Counted from the first letter of the stretch, positions 46,950 to 56,611 are shown. The stretch is DNA of 64,000 bases from Salegentibacter sp. (GCA_017795085.1 CP051246.1:372001-436000), one strand, 5' to 3'. Notes: a model not told the origin generated them from the letters alone. A program made the numbers and translations.

Positions 46950-47188
46950 ACCCACAAGTGGGGTTAACCCCGGCTTGCCCGGAGGTTATTGAATTGTATT
47001 TATAAGTTAACATCCTGGGCATATCCTAAATTTATGAAGATTTCGCTGTGCTCCGTATAAATTTTCTCCATACTTTTTGAGCTTATTTACAGCGCCTTGT
47101 TTTATTCCCTTTCAGTAGCTTGAAGAATAATAGGACTTTTTGAAAATTATAGCTAAATTTAAGGAGCAAGTCCTTTATTTTTCGATAT

Positions 47189-48763
47189 ATGAGTCAAAAT
47201 AATATTTCTAAACCCGCTAAACGAATTGCTGCCATAGACCTTGGAACAAATTCTTTTCATGCCGTTATTGTAGATATTTATTCAGACGGAAGTTTCCGAA
47301 CGGTAAATAAGCTTAAAGAAATGGTGATTTTAGCCGAAAAAGGCCTGAAAGATCGGTTAAGCAGGGAGGCGATGAATCGTGGTCTGGAAGCCTTAAAAAG
47401 AATTAAATTTCTTTGCGACAGCCATAAAGTAGAACATATTCTGGCATTTGCTACCAGTGCGATTCGCGAGGCTAAAAACGGAGGTGATTTTATTCAGGAA
47501 GCAGGAAGTAAATCGGGAGTGAAAATTCGTGCTATTTCCGGGAAGATGGAGGCTGAAATGATAGGCCTGGCAGTAAGACATAGTATTGTTCTGGATAAGG
47601 AAATGGTGCTTATGATCGATATTGGCGGGGGAAGTGTAGAGTTTATTATTGGTAATAATGAAAAATTTATTTATTACAATAGTTTAAAACTTGGAGTGGC
47701 CAGAATGGCTGCTGAATTTGTAGAGACCGATCCCATTACATCTAAAGAAATAAAAGCGCTGGAAAACCATTATAAGAATACACTTTCTGAAGTTACAAAG
47801 CTTGCGAAAAAATATAAGGTAAAAACAATTATTGGTTCTTCCGGTACCATGGAAAATATTGGCGCTATGGTTGCCGGAAGAACTTCTATTACCGCTCAAA
47901 GGAGCCTGAATGAGTTAGAATTCAAGTCTGATGATTTTAAAGATTTATATACCGATTTTATAAAACTGGATAAAAAGCAAAGGCTTAAGGAAAAAGAACT
48001 GGAAGAAAAGAGGGTAGAAATTATCAATCCCGGAATGGTGCTTGTAAAATATCTCGTTGATGAATTTAAAATAAAAACTATTAAAATTTCTGAAGCAGCA
48101 CTAAGGGAGGGGATGATCCTGAATTTTATTGAAAGAGAAAAAGAAAACCTGAACTTAGACTTAGTAAGCAATTTTGAAGATCCGCGAAGAAGAAGTATTT
48201 ATGAATTACTGAGAAAATGTAACTGGCCTGAAGCACATTCAAAGCACGTTGCCAAATTTGCTTTACAAATCTTTGATGCATTTAAAGAAGAATTTAATCT
48301 GGAAGAAGCTGATCGTGAATTATTGGAATATGCCAGTTTATTACACGATATTGGGTATTATATTTCATATAGAAAACATCATAAGCATGCATTATATCTT
48401 ATTAGAAATTCAGATTTATTGGGTTTTAAAGAAAATGAAATAAATATAATAGCAAATGTGGCGAGATACCACCGCCGTGCTTTTCCTAAAAAAAAGCATC
48501 CATATTATAAATTATTGAAAAAAAGCCTTCGGAAAAAAGTGAAAAAACTTTCAGCAATTCTAAGAGTTGCCGATGGTTTAGACCGAAGTCATTATCAAAA
48601 CGTCCGAAAACTTGAAATAGATATAAAACCGGAAAGTATCAGGCTTCTAATTACTACGCACAGTGATCCTGAACTTGAAGTTTGGGGAACCTTGAAAAAA
48701 GGGAAAGCCCTTGAAAAATTAAGCGGGAAAAAATTGGAGGTCTATCAAATAGAAGAAAATTAA
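47189..48763 (+). CDS. ppx: Exopolyphosphatase/guanosine pentaphosphatase family with HD domain
   Basis: Ppx/GppA enzymes cut polyphosphate and pppGpp. The 524-residue protein has the ASKHA core (AAIDLGTNSFHAVIVD, ATSAIREA, MIDIGGGSVEFIIG, SSGTMENIG) and a C-terminal HD-like domain (LLHDIGYYISYRKHHKHALYLI, RVADGLDRSH). The HD domain is the longer, E. coli-like form. Convergent with the symporter gene, with 4 bp overlap of the stop codons. Confidence 0.93.
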   Translation: MSQNNISKPAKRIAAIDLGTNSFHAVIVDIYSDGSFRTVNKLKEMVILAEKGLKDRLSREAMNRGLEALKRIKFLCDSHKVEHILAFATSAIREAKNGGDFIQEAGSKSGVKIRAISGKMEAEMIGLAVRHSIVLDKEMVLMIDIGGGSVEFIIGNNEKFIYYNSLKLGVARMAAEFVETDPITSKEIKALENHYKNTLSEVTKLAKKYKVKTIIGSSGTMENIGAMVAGRTSITAQRSLNELEFKSDDFKDLYTDFIKLDKKQRLKEKELEEKRVEIINPGMVLVKYLVDEFKIKTIKISEAALREGMILNFIEREKENLNLDLVSNFEDPRRRSIYELLRKCNWPEAHSKHVAKFALQIFDAFKEEFNLEEADRELLEYASLLHDIGYYISYRKHHKHALYLIRNSDLLGFKENEINIIANVARYHRRAFPKKKHPYYKLLKKSLRKKVKKLSAILRVADGLDRSHYQNVRKLEIDIKPESIRLLITTHSDPELEVWGTLKKGKALEKLSGKKLEVYQIEEN

Positions 48764-50130
48764 CGTTTATATTTCTTAAAATAAATTCGCGCGGCTTTCA
48801 TTACTCTTGGTGCAAGGATTATAGTGGAAATCATGGTGGGAATTGCCATTAATCCATAGAATCCGTCAATAAGGTTTATCATCATACTCAATGAAGTGGT
48901 AGCCCCTAACATGATACTAATGATATAAAAATAATTGTAATAATGTTTGTTTTCAGCTCCGGCCAGGTACGAAAGGCATTTTGTTCCGTAGTAAGAAAAG
49001 GAAAATAATGAAGAAATACTAAAAGCTGAAATACATAGCAATAAAAGATACCCCCCAATATAAGGAATGGAAGCGTCAAAGGCGGCGGCAGTAAGGCTGA
49101 CTCCGTTTGCTTCGGTAGTTTGCCAAATTCCGGTAACTAGAATAGAGAGGGCGGTTAGCGTACATACCACTAAAGTGTCTATCGCAGGGCCTAGCATGGC
49201 TACCAGGCCTTCCCGAATTGGTTCAGAAGTTTTGCTGGCACCGTGTGCCATGGTAGCGGTACCAATTCCCGCTTCGTTAGAAAAAGCACCTCTTCGCACT
49301 CCAAGAATAATTAACCCACCAAGTAAACCGCCCAGAATTGGTTCCCCCTTGTAATTTTCTGCGGCAAAAGCATCGGTGAAAATCATTGAGAAATATTGAG
49401 GAACTACCTCAAAATTAACGATGAGGATAATAAGTACTGACAGGAAATAAAGTCCTACCATTGCTGGTACCAGTCTTGAAACGGTTTTACTAATACGTTG
49501 TAAACCTCCTAAAATGACTATAGAAGTAAGTATAACTAATATAATCCCTATAATAAGATTGGTGCCAATACCTGTTGAAATACCGTTAGGTTCCAGCAGA
49601 ATAAAATTGATAGCCTGTGTAAGTTGGTTTACATTGAAAACGGGTAATGCCCCGATAAGGCCGGTAAGACTAAAGAAAATAGCCAGGATTTTCCATTTTT
49701 TGCCAAGGCCCTCTTCTATAAAATACATTACCCCGCCCTGAATATTCCCGTGGGTATCTTTACCACGATACATTACCGCCAAACTGTTAGTAAAGAATTT
49801 GGTAGCCATTCCTACTATAGCACTAACCCAAAGCCAGAAAATTGCTCCGGGGCCACCCAAAGCAATAGCTACTGCCACCCCGGCAATATTTCCCATACCC
49901 ACGGTCGAGGAAAGTGCGGTTGAAAGCGACTGAAAATGGTTGATTTCGCCGGGATCATCGGGGTTGTTGTATTTTCCACGTAAAACATCTAACGAATGTC
50001 CCAGATATCTGAAGGGAAGAAATTTGGATAAAATAAGAAGGTATATCCCTCCGCCAATTAATAAAATAATCAATGGAAGTCCCCAAACTGCAGAAGCAAA
50101 TTGGGAAACAAATTCATTTATAACATCCAT
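48760..50130 (-). CDS. Alanine/glycine:sodium symporter (AGCS family)
   Basis: A plain 456-residue AGCS protein with about eleven helices. Signature regions: DDPGEINHFQSLSTALSSTVGMGNIAGVAVAIALGGPGAIFWL, GMATKFFTNSLAVMYR, RRGAFSNEAGIGTATMAHGASKTSEP. It imports alanine or glycine with Na+. It lacks the extra N-terminal domains of the relative at 22748-24826, so it serves as a good internal comparison. Confidence 0.95.
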   Translation of the reverse strand: MDVINEFVSQFASAVWGLPLIILLIGGGIYLLILSKFLPFRYLGHSLDVLRGKYNNPDDPGEINHFQSLSTALSSTVGMGNIAGVAVAIALGGPGAIFWLWVSAIVGMATKFFTNSLAVMYRGKDTHGNIQGGVMYFIEEGLGKKWKILAIFFSLTGLIGALPVFNVNQLTQAINFILLEPNGISTGIGTNLIIGIILVILTSIVILGGLQRISKTVSRLVPAMVGLYFLSVLIILIVNFEVVPQYFSMIFTDAFAAENYKGEPILGGLLGGLIILGVRRGAFSNEAGIGTATMAHGASKTSEPIREGLVAMLGPAIDTLVVCTLTALSILVTGIWQTTEANGVSLTAAAFDASIPYIGGYLLLLCISAFSISSLFSFSYYGTKCLSYLAGAENKHYYNYFYIISIMLGATTSLSMMINLIDGFYGLMAIPTMISTIILAPRVMKAARIYFKKYKR

Positions 50131-50233
50131 AAAACCTCAATTATGCTGAAAATATATGAAATTAACTCCTATATAACACAGCGTGCTTATAGGTTTCTTT
50201 TAGCTCTTCTCTTAGGAGTTTAAAATCAGTTGC

Positions 50234-51823
50234 TTAAAATTCAGAGGTAAAATGGAATTTAATCGATGGATATTTGTCCTGGGTCATTTGTAATGAAAAT
50301 TGGGAATCGGCTAAAAATACCAGTTGACCTTGTTTATCTTTAGCCAGGAATTTTGATTTTACCCGTTTAAAATCTTTAAACTCTTCACTTTTTTCATTTT
50401 CAGCTTCTACCCAGGTGGCTTTATGAACGTTGAGGTTTTCATAGGTACATTTAGCTCCGTATTCATGTTCCAATCGATATTGGATAACCTCAAACTGAAG
50501 TGCCCCAACTGTGCCAATTACTTTTCTGCCATTTAATTCTAAAGTAAATAGCTGGGCCACACCTTCATCCATCAATTGATCTATTCCTTTTGAAAGTTGT
50601 TTAGATTTCATCGGGTCTGCATTGTTAATGTATCGGAAATATTCCGGTGAAAAACTGGGAATACCACGGTATTGAAGTTCTTCGCCTTCAGTAAGTGTAT
50701 CTCCAATTTTAAAGTTTCCCGTGTCGTGTAAACCAACAATGTCTCCGGGATATGAAATATCAACAATTTCCTTTTTTTCAGCAAAAAACGCATTCGGACT
50801 CGAGAATTTCATTTTTTTTCCATTTCGAACGTGCAGGTAATTCTTATTTCGCTCGAATTTTCCAGATACTATTTTGATAAAGGCCAATCGATCGCGATGT
50901 TTCGGATCCATATTAGCGTGTATTTTAAATACAAATCCTGTAAATTGATTTTCATCGGGCTTTACTTCCCGTATATCGCTTTCTTTGGGGCGGGGTGTTG
51001 GTGCTATCTCAATAAAACAATCCAGTAATTCCCGAACCCCGAAATTATTTAAAGCTGAGCCAAAGAAAACAGGCTGTAAGTTACCTTCCCGATATGCTTT
51101 TTGATTAAACTCAGGATAGACACCCTGGGCTAATTCTACTTCTTCTCGTAAGGTATTGGCAGCTTCAGAACCAATTAGTTCATCGAGTTCTTCAGTATTT
51201 AAATCGTCAATTTCAACAGTATCTTCAATATCTTTTCGGGGGTCTCCGGTAAAAAGGTTTACATTTTTCTCCCAGATGTTATAAATTCCTTTAAAATCAT
51301 ATCCCATCCCGATAGGGAAACTCAAGGGCGTGACGGTTAAATTTAATTTTTGTTCAATTTCATCAAGCAGTTCAAAAGCGTCTTTACCTTCACGGTCAAG
51401 TTTATTGATAAAAACTATCATCGGGATATTTCGCATCCGGCAAACTTCAACAAGTTTTTCGGTTTGTTCCTCAACCCCTTTGGCAACATCAACCACTACA
51501 ATTACACTATCAACAGCAGTTAAAGTTCTAAAAGTATCTTCAGCAAAATCTTTGTGACCCGGTGTATCCAGAATGTTTATTTTGATGTCTTTATATTCAA
51601 AACCAAGAACAGAAGTCGCTACAGAAATCCCACGTTGGCGCTCAATTTCCATAAAGTCACTGGTTGCCCCCTTTTTGATTTTATTCGATTTTACTGCACC
51701 GGCTTCCTGAATTGCGCCTCCAAAAAGCAGGAGTTTTTCAGTGAGTGTGGTTTTACCGGCATCGGGGTGGGAAACAATACCAAACGTACGACGTTTGTTG
51801 ATTTCTTTCTCAAAATTTTTCAC
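50234..51823 (-). CDS. prfC: Peptide chain release factor 3
   Basis: RF3 is a GTPase that releases RF1 and RF2 after termination. The 529 residues hold G1 SHPDAGKTTL, G2/G3 RQRGISVATS and DTPGHKDF, G4 NKLDREG. The start is GTG at 51823 (VKNFEKEINKRRTFG...); a TAA lies five codons upstream, so there is no other choice. The neighbours do not suggest an operon. Confidence 0.96.
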   Translation of the reverse strand: MKNFEKEINKRRTFGIVSHPDAGKTTLTEKLLLFGGAIQEAGAVKSNKIKKGATSDFMEIERQRGISVATSVLGFEYKDIKINILDTPGHKDFAEDTFRTLTAVDSVIVVVDVAKGVEEQTEKLVEVCRMRNIPMIVFINKLDREGKDAFELLDEIEQKLNLTVTPLSFPIGMGYDFKGIYNIWEKNVNLFTGDPRKDIEDTVEIDDLNTEELDELIGSEAANTLREEVELAQGVYPEFNQKAYREGNLQPVFFGSALNNFGVRELLDCFIEIAPTPRPKESDIREVKPDENQFTGFVFKIHANMDPKHRDRLAFIKIVSGKFERNKNYLHVRNGKKMKFSSPNAFFAEKKEIVDISYPGDIVGLHDTGNFKIGDTLTEGEELQYRGIPSFSPEYFRYINNADPMKSKQLSKGIDQLMDEGVAQLFTLELNGRKVIGTVGALQFEVIQYRLEHEYGAKCTYENLNVHKATWVEAENEKSEEFKDFKRVKSKFLAKDKQGQLVFLADSQFSLQMTQDKYPSIKFHFTSEF

Positions 51824-52216
51824 ACGTTTAAAATTTTATAATTCCTGGAAAATAAATTAATTAAAAATTAGAGAACGTATGTAATCATTCCGTTCTCGTA
51901 TGAAAAATTTTATCCATAAGCTTTTGTGGGAAATGGTTAAAATTTATTCATACCCGTTTCATCTGTCTGATTTATCTAATCAACAAAAAGAATGTTGTGA
52001 AATCCTATTGATTTCAGCCTGCAAAAGTACTATTTTTTAAGGAGTTTTTCTGGTTATTGGCCATAAAACCCGATTCTGAACTTATGCTTAGCTAAAATCC
52101 TGTTAAAGCCTTATATTCATTCAAACTATCCTTAATTTTGCTTGATAATCGAAATTAAAATGTTTCCTTTAAGTGAGGGATTTCCCGGGATTATTTACTC
52201 ATTATCGGAAGTTTTT
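51824..52216. other. Intergenic region prfC-OmpA protein (393 bp)
   Basis: Divergent promoters are expected. I see TAATTTTG (52133-52140), a -7 box for the gene at 52217, and a seven-pair inverted repeat GAGAACG/CGTTCTC near 51870-51898. No RNA gene or coding frame can be supported. Confidence 0.6.
52133..52140 (+). promoter_or_regulatory. -7 promoter box of the OmpA-family gene
   Basis: TAATTTTG matches TAnnTTTG; the TTG at 52142 lies next to it and cannot be the start, so ATG 52217 is preferred. A leader of about 70 nt. Confidence 0.5.
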
Positions 52217-53809
52217 ATGAACAAGTTACAACAAATATTCATTGCCCTGTCTGTCTTGATAATGTCTAATTTTACTGTAAGTGCAACAGAGGAGACTTTT
52301 AGTGCCGGTGCGGTGCTTTTGCCTATGGACGCTAAACCACAAACGGCAAAAAATACGCTTCAGGTGTATGGTTTGTTATACGAATTGCTGGCTAATAGCG
52401 AGGTAGTGGTGAAGTGGATAATTAATCCGGAAAAAGTTAAAGACGGAGTTGATTTTGAATATGAGAATAAAAAATACCGAAGTGGTGTTTTTCTTATCCC
52501 GGTTTCTTATCACACTGAAAAAAATAAAAAAATCTTTGAAAAGTGGAAAGAAAAGGGGGTTCATTATATAACCACAAAAGAATCATTGACCCTGCCGGTT
52601 TTTACCGATTTGTATATTAAGCCCAAGTGGACTTTAGATAAGGAAAATGGAAGTATAGCGGTTCCTTTTTTTCGTGCAGCCGGCATTCCTTCTGAAGCCT
52701 ATGGTGGTAATAAAATAAAAAATTGGAAAAATCCTCAGGAGTTGGGGATATGTGATGATATTTTTGTTATGCCCCATGCCGATCCGGATTTTGAAAGTCA
52801 TAAAAACCTGTATTTCTGGAATAAAAATTATAAAGGAGCTATTTGGGCAGGATGTCATGCGGCAAGTATACTTGAAAACCTTACAGGAAAATTAAATGGA
52901 AAAGAAGGAGGTGAAAATATTCAACTGAATTTTCTATCTGCGGGTTTTGCAGGGGCCCGAAGTGCCGGTTTGCTGCATTATTCAAAACATCGTGATGGCA
53001 CCCCTCCTTACAAAAATCATCATCCAGAAGATCCGGTTGCACAGTATTTGGGGTCTCCTGGTTTAGCTCATTTGAACGGCTCAGAACGGATTTTTCTTCC
53101 AAAAAAAATAAATGAATGGCGTTCTCAAACAAAAGTATTGGTTTCAGATCCTGATATGCCAGATATTCCAAAGCTTTCAAAAGGGCCTGCGGCTATAAGT
53201 TTGTATGGGCATGGCTTTGGAGACCCGAAAAATGGCTTGGTGATGTACCAGGCTGCCCATAATATTTTTGGGAAAAACGAAGGGCATATTGCAGCATTAC
53301 GTATGTTTTTTAATTGGAGTTTTTATGCGACCGAGATAAAAAGACGTGAAAATTTGGTAAAATTTACGAGTCTAAGTGGTGATAATAATACGGTGGCTGC
53401 TAAAGTGGGGGATGACCTTAGATATATTTTAAACCTTAACCCGATCAATTTTGATCTGGATGAATATGAAATTCGTCGTGAGGCTAAAGAACAATTGCAA
53501 AAAATAGCCAGGTTTATGCAAAAAAATCCTGAAATTTTGATCGATATTCGTTCGCACACCGATAGCCGGGCAAATGATAGTTATAATAATGAGCTTTCAG
53601 AAAACAGGGTAAAAGCAACCCGCGATTTTTTAGTGGAAAATGGCGTAGAGGCCAATCGAATTTCAGGAAGGGGCTATGGCGAAACAGAACCGGTAAATAA
53701 CTGCTACAATCATGTACCCTGCCTGGAATCACAACACGAAGCCAACCGGCGTTCAGAATTTATTTTATCTATAGATTGCGAAGTTTATAATGAGCTCCAT
53801 TCTAATTAA
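52217..53809 (+). CDS. Periplasmic protein: amidotransferase-like domain fused to OmpA domain
   Basis: 530-residue protein, signal peptide at 1-23 (KLQQIFIALSVLIMSNFTVSA). Residues 28-380 are unlike standard OmpA proteins: GAVLLPMDAKPQTAKN starts like a class I glutamine amidotransferase/ThuA fold, and a nucleophile-elbow-like W-A-G-C-H (C213, H214) and LYGHGFGDPKNG (H332) are candidate catalytic residues. The C-terminal 120 residues are OmpA_C (NFDLDEYEIRREA ... HTDSRANDSYNNELSENRVKATRDFL, with D449 and R464 as the peptidoglycan-binding residues; Cys pair at 496 and 502). It probably sits in the periplasm tethered to peptidoglycan. I do not recognise the N-terminal domain by name. Confidence 0.75.
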   Translation: MNKLQQIFIALSVLIMSNFTVSATEETFSAGAVLLPMDAKPQTAKNTLQVYGLLYELLANSEVVVKWIINPEKVKDGVDFEYENKKYRSGVFLIPVSYHTEKNKKIFEKWKEKGVHYITTKESLTLPVFTDLYIKPKWTLDKENGSIAVPFFRAAGIPSEAYGGNKIKNWKNPQELGICDDIFVMPHADPDFESHKNLYFWNKNYKGAIWAGCHAASILENLTGKLNGKEGGENIQLNFLSAGFAGARSAGLLHYSKHRDGTPPYKNHHPEDPVAQYLGSPGLAHLNGSERIFLPKKINEWRSQTKVLVSDPDMPDIPKLSKGPAAISLYGHGFGDPKNGLVMYQAAHNIFGKNEGHIAALRMFFNWSFYATEIKRRENLVKFTSLSGDNNTVAAKVGDDLRYILNLNPINFDLDEYEIRREAKEQLQKIARFMQKNPEILIDIRSHTDSRANDSYNNELSENRVKATRDFLVENGVEANRISGRGYGETEPVNNCYNHVPCLESQHEANRRSEFILSIDCEVYNELHSN

Positions 53810-53811
53810 GT

Positions 53812-53844
53812 TTTGTGCAGGCACGGGGCGTTTTTGTACATTTG
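53812..53844 (+). promoter_or_regulatory. Promoter of idi-queD-bcp
   Basis: TTTG (53812-53815), 21-nt spacer, TACATTTG (53837-53844) fit the consensus and lie 17 bp before the idi ATG. Confidence 0.8.
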
Positions 53845-53860
53845 AATTTCAATTAAAAAA

Positions 53861-54379
53861 ATGGGAAAAGAAAAAGTAATACTGGTAAACGATAAGGACG
53901 AGCAAATTGGGCTGATGGAGAAAATTGAAGCCCACGAAAAGGCTTTGTTGCACCGAGCATTTTCTGTATTTGTTTTTAATGATAAAAATGAATTAATGAT
54001 TCAACAAAGGGCTTTGGAAAAATACCATTCGCCTGGCTTGTGGACCAACACCTGCTGTAGTCACCAACGGGAAGGAGAAAGTAATATCGAGGCCGGAAAA
54101 AGACGCCTTCAGGAAGAAATGGGGTTTAGTACCGATTTAAAAGAGACTATTAGTTTTATTTACCGGGCTCCTTTTGATAATGGTCTTACCGAGCATGAAT
54201 ATGATTATATTTTAGTGGGTACTTTTAATGAAGAACCCAAACCCAATCCCGATGAGGTAGCCAATTGGAGATGGATGTCGTTGCAAGCTATTGAAACAGA
54301 TATGGAAGAGCGTCCTGAAATTTATACGGAATGGTTTAAAATTATTTTCGACAAATATTATAAACACATTCAGCAATGA
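53861..54379 (+). CDS. idi: Isopentenyl-diphosphate delta-isomerase, type 1
   Basis: Nudix-fold enzyme that balances isopentenyl and dimethylallyl diphosphate for isoprenoids (menaquinone side chain, carotenoids). 172 residues with Nudix box GLWTNTCCSHQREGESNIEAGKRRLQEEMGF; the catalytic Cys is in NTCC and the Glu in the E-rich region. The stop overlaps the next start by 4 bp (ATGA). Confidence 0.94.
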   Translation: MGKEKVILVNDKDEQIGLMEKIEAHEKALLHRAFSVFVFNDKNELMIQQRALEKYHSPGLWTNTCCSHQREGESNIEAGKRRLQEEMGFSTDLKETISFIYRAPFDNGLTEHEYDYILVGTFNEEPKPNPDEVANWRWMSLQAIETDMEERPEIYTEWFKIIFDKYYKHIQQ

Positions 54380-54786
54380 GGCTAACCGTACACAGGAAAG
54401 CGCATTTTAATGCCGCACATCGCCTTTATAGAAAAGACTGGAGCGATGAAAAGAACTTTGAAGTATTCGGGAAGTGCAGTAATCCGCATTATCATGGGCA
54501 TAATTATGAACTTGAAGTAGCCGTTACCGGTGAAATTGATCCGGAAACCGGTTTTGTGATGGATTTAAAACGCCTAAAAACACTTATTTATGAAGAGGTA
54601 GAAGTGCCTTTTGATCATAAAAACCTGAATGAAGAATTACCTGAGTTTAAAGACCTAAACCCTACCGCAGAAAATATTGCCGTGGTAATCTGGAATAAAA
54701 TCCGAAAAAAATTACGAAAAAATTTAGCTTTGAAGGTCAAGCTTTATGAGACTCCGCGTAATTTTGTAACGTATAAAGGAAACTAA
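54376..54786 (+). CDS. queD: 6-carboxytetrahydropterin synthase (QueD/PTPS family)
   Basis: Zinc enzyme of the PTPS fold, 136 residues: zinc ligands in HFNAAHRLYR and HYHGHNYELEV, and a C in FGKCSNPHYHGHN; MDLKRLKTLI and DHKNLNE follow. QueD makes CPH4 in queuosine synthesis; a true 6-pyruvoyl-tetrahydropterin synthase is the alternative. The start overlaps idi. Confidence 0.88.
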   Translation: MRLTVHRKAHFNAAHRLYRKDWSDEKNFEVFGKCSNPHYHGHNYELEVAVTGEIDPETGFVMDLKRLKTLIYEEVEVPFDHKNLNEELPEFKDLNPTAENIAVVIWNKIRKKLRKNLALKVKLYETPRNFVTYKGN

Positions 54787-54789
54787 TAT

Positions 54790-55239
54790 TTGGAATTAGG
54801 AGATAAAATACCAAAAATAAGCCTTCCCGATAAAAACGGAAATGAAATAGAACTTTCTGAAATTTCCAGGTCTCTGGTAGTTTATTTTTATCCAAAAGAT
54901 TTTACTCCGGGATGTACAAAAGAAGCTTGCAGTTTTAGGGATGCGTATGAAGATTTTAAATCGTTAGGAGCTGAGGTTGTTGGGATTAGCACTGATTCTG
55001 GGGAATCCCATGAGCGTTTTTCTAAAAAATACCAGTTGCCCTTTATTTTGCTCTCCGATAAGGATAAAAAAGCCCAAAACTCTTTTGGCGTAAAACCTGC
55101 ACTTTTTGGTTTACTTCCGGGCCGTGAAACTTTTGTTTTTGGAAAGGAAGGAGAATTGATTTATCGGTTTAACAGTATGAGTGGTGCTAAACATACTACG
55201 AAAGCTTTAAACGCTCTAAAACAATACCTTGCTAAATAA
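54790..55239 (+). CDS. bcp: Thioredoxin-dependent thiol peroxidase (Bcp-type peroxiredoxin)
   Basis: Reduces hydrogen peroxide and organic hydroperoxides. 149 residues, PKDFTPGCTKEACSFRD with peroxidatic C42 and resolving C47, the usual atypical 2-Cys pattern. The start is TTG (MELGDKIPK...), 3 bp after queD; no ATG fits as well. Third gene of the unit. Confidence 0.93.
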   Translation: MELGDKIPKISLPDKNGNEIELSEISRSLVVYFYPKDFTPGCTKEACSFRDAYEDFKSLGAEVVGISTDSGESHERFSKKYQLPFILLSDKDKKAQNSFGVKPALFGLLPGRETFVFGKEGELIYRFNSMSGAKHTTKALNALKQYLAK

Positions 55240-55336
55240 TTTCATATAAAATTTAGCGCTGTAAACCAAAAATAGGCTAATTTCGCGTGAAATTTAAAAT
55301 GCTTCCTGTTAAAGAGAAGCAAATAAGTAAACAATT

Positions 55337-55603
55337 ATGGCAAGTAAAAGATTATTGAAACGCGATGTAAATTATGTGCTGGGAGATATTATAGATGCAG
55401 CTTATTTACACCAAATGGCAAACCCTAAAGAGAGTGCTGAAAAAAGCGATGCAATTGTAGATGAAGCTATCCTGGCTTTTGATGAGCTAATTGTGAAAAT
55501 CAACAGAAGGGATATAGTAGATAAGAAACAGCATTTTAAGGGCATTCAAAAAGAATTGGAAGAAAAAGCAACTGTTTTGGTTAATAAAATCAATGATTTG
55601 TAG
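55337..55603 (+). CDS. Small conserved hypothetical protein
   Basis: 88 residues (MASKRLLKRDVNYVLGDIIDAAYLHQMANPKESAEKSDAIVDEAILAFDELIVKINRR...), mainly helical, no signal peptide or membrane segment. I recall similar proteins in flavobacteria but no function. Ends before a shared terminator. Confidence 0.8.
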   Translation: MASKRLLKRDVNYVLGDIIDAAYLHQMANPKESAEKSDAIVDEAILAFDELIVKINRRDIVDKKQHFKGIQKELEEKATVLVNKINDL

Positions 55604-55628
55604 GTCTTTATTTTTCCTTATATAAAAA

Positions 55629-55650
55629 AACCCGGCAAAGTTGCCGGGTT
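55629..55650. terminator. Bidirectional terminator
   Basis: Ten-pair stem AACCCGGCAA (55629-55638) with TTGCCGGGTT (55641-55650), loop AG, with A run on one side and T run on the other. It serves the convergent genes on both sides. Confidence 0.92.
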
Positions 55651-55674
55651 TTTTTATAAATTGAGCTATAGAAA

Positions 55675-56517
55675 TTAATCAGCAGCACTTGCTTCTTCCA
55701 TTCCTTCTTCAATCATTCCGTAGAACTGGTCTAATTTTGGAAGTACTACGATACGGGTTCTTCGGTTTTTAGAACGTCCTTCAGCAGTATAATTATCAGC
55801 TACAGGAACATAAAAACTTCTACCCGCAGCAGTCATACGTTCAGGGGCTACTCCAAAATCTTCTTGTAATGCACGAACTACAGAAGTTGCACGCTTCACA
55901 CTGAGATCCCAGTTGTCTTGAAACATTGCAGTTTTAATATCCTTATCATCAGTATGCCCTTCAACCATAAAGTCGATTTCTGGCTTATTGTTTACCACTT
56001 TAGCAACCTTTTCCAATACGCGCATTGCATCACCGGTTAGGTTATATCGACCACTGTCAAACAACATTTTATCTGAAATAGAAACGTAAACCACTCCTTT
56101 TTCAACATTGATTTCGATATCGTCATCGTTCATATTACCAAGAGCTCCTTTAAGACTGGTAACAAGGGCAAGGGTTACAGAATCTTTTTTGTTAATGGCA
56201 TCACGCATTTTGCTAATGGCAAGGTCTTTTTCTTTCATGCTTTCCAAAGAACGTTCTAAGTTCTCGGCTTCTTTCTTAGATAAAGTTGCCAAATCGCCAA
56301 CGTTGTTCAATAATGCCGCGTTGGTATTATTAAGGGTTTTAATACGACTGTTTAAGTCATCCTTGTCTTCTAAACAGGCATTAAGTTTTACAGTAGCCGT
56401 GTTTAATTCATCCTGGGTTTCTTTTTGTTTAGCTTCCAGCTCATTATATTTCTTTTGCGAAACACAAGAAGACAGCAATACAGCAACTGAAGCTGATAAA
56501 AGCAAGATTCGTTTCAT
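55675..56517 (-). CDS. OmpA-family lipoprotein with coiled coil
   Basis: 280 residues: lipoprotein signal (MKRILLLSASVAVLLSSC, lipobox Cys at 18), coiled coil (residues 20-130, QKKYNELEAKQKETQDELNTATVKLN... with heptads), then OmpA_C (DSGRYNLTGDAMRVLEKVAKVV, MVEGHTDDKDI, WDLSVKRATSVVRAL, GRSFYVPVADNY). It links outer membrane and peptidoglycan. I start it at 56517; an upstream in-frame start at 56562 would spoil the lipobox signal. Confidence 0.9.
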   Translation of the reverse strand: MKRILLLSASVAVLLSSCVSQKKYNELEAKQKETQDELNTATVKLNACLEDKDDLNSRIKTLNNTNAALLNNVGDLATLSKKEAENLERSLESMKEKDLAISKMRDAINKKDSVTLALVTSLKGALGNMNDDDIEINVEKGVVYVSISDKMLFDSGRYNLTGDAMRVLEKVAKVVNNKPEIDFMVEGHTDDKDIKTAMFQDNWDLSVKRATSVVRALQEDFGVAPERMTAAGRSFYVPVADNYTAEGRSKNRRTRIVVLPKLDQFYGMIEEGMEEASAAD

Positions 56518-56611
56518 AATTTTGTAATTATTATTAATGTTAGATGTGCCCAAAAGTATCAAAAAAATATAAAGCGGAAAAGAAGCTTTAACATTACTTT
56601 TTATGAGTTTC

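Larger units (their letters stand above)
46842..47188. other. Intergenic region DUF3467-ppx (347 bp)
   Basis: Holds a long-loop hairpin (46874-46883 AGACTGCCTA with 46934-46943) ending in a T run, which can act as terminator for DUF3467; its loop carries one REP-like copy (46895-46921). The rest is AT-rich and shows nothing I can name. Confidence 0.65.
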
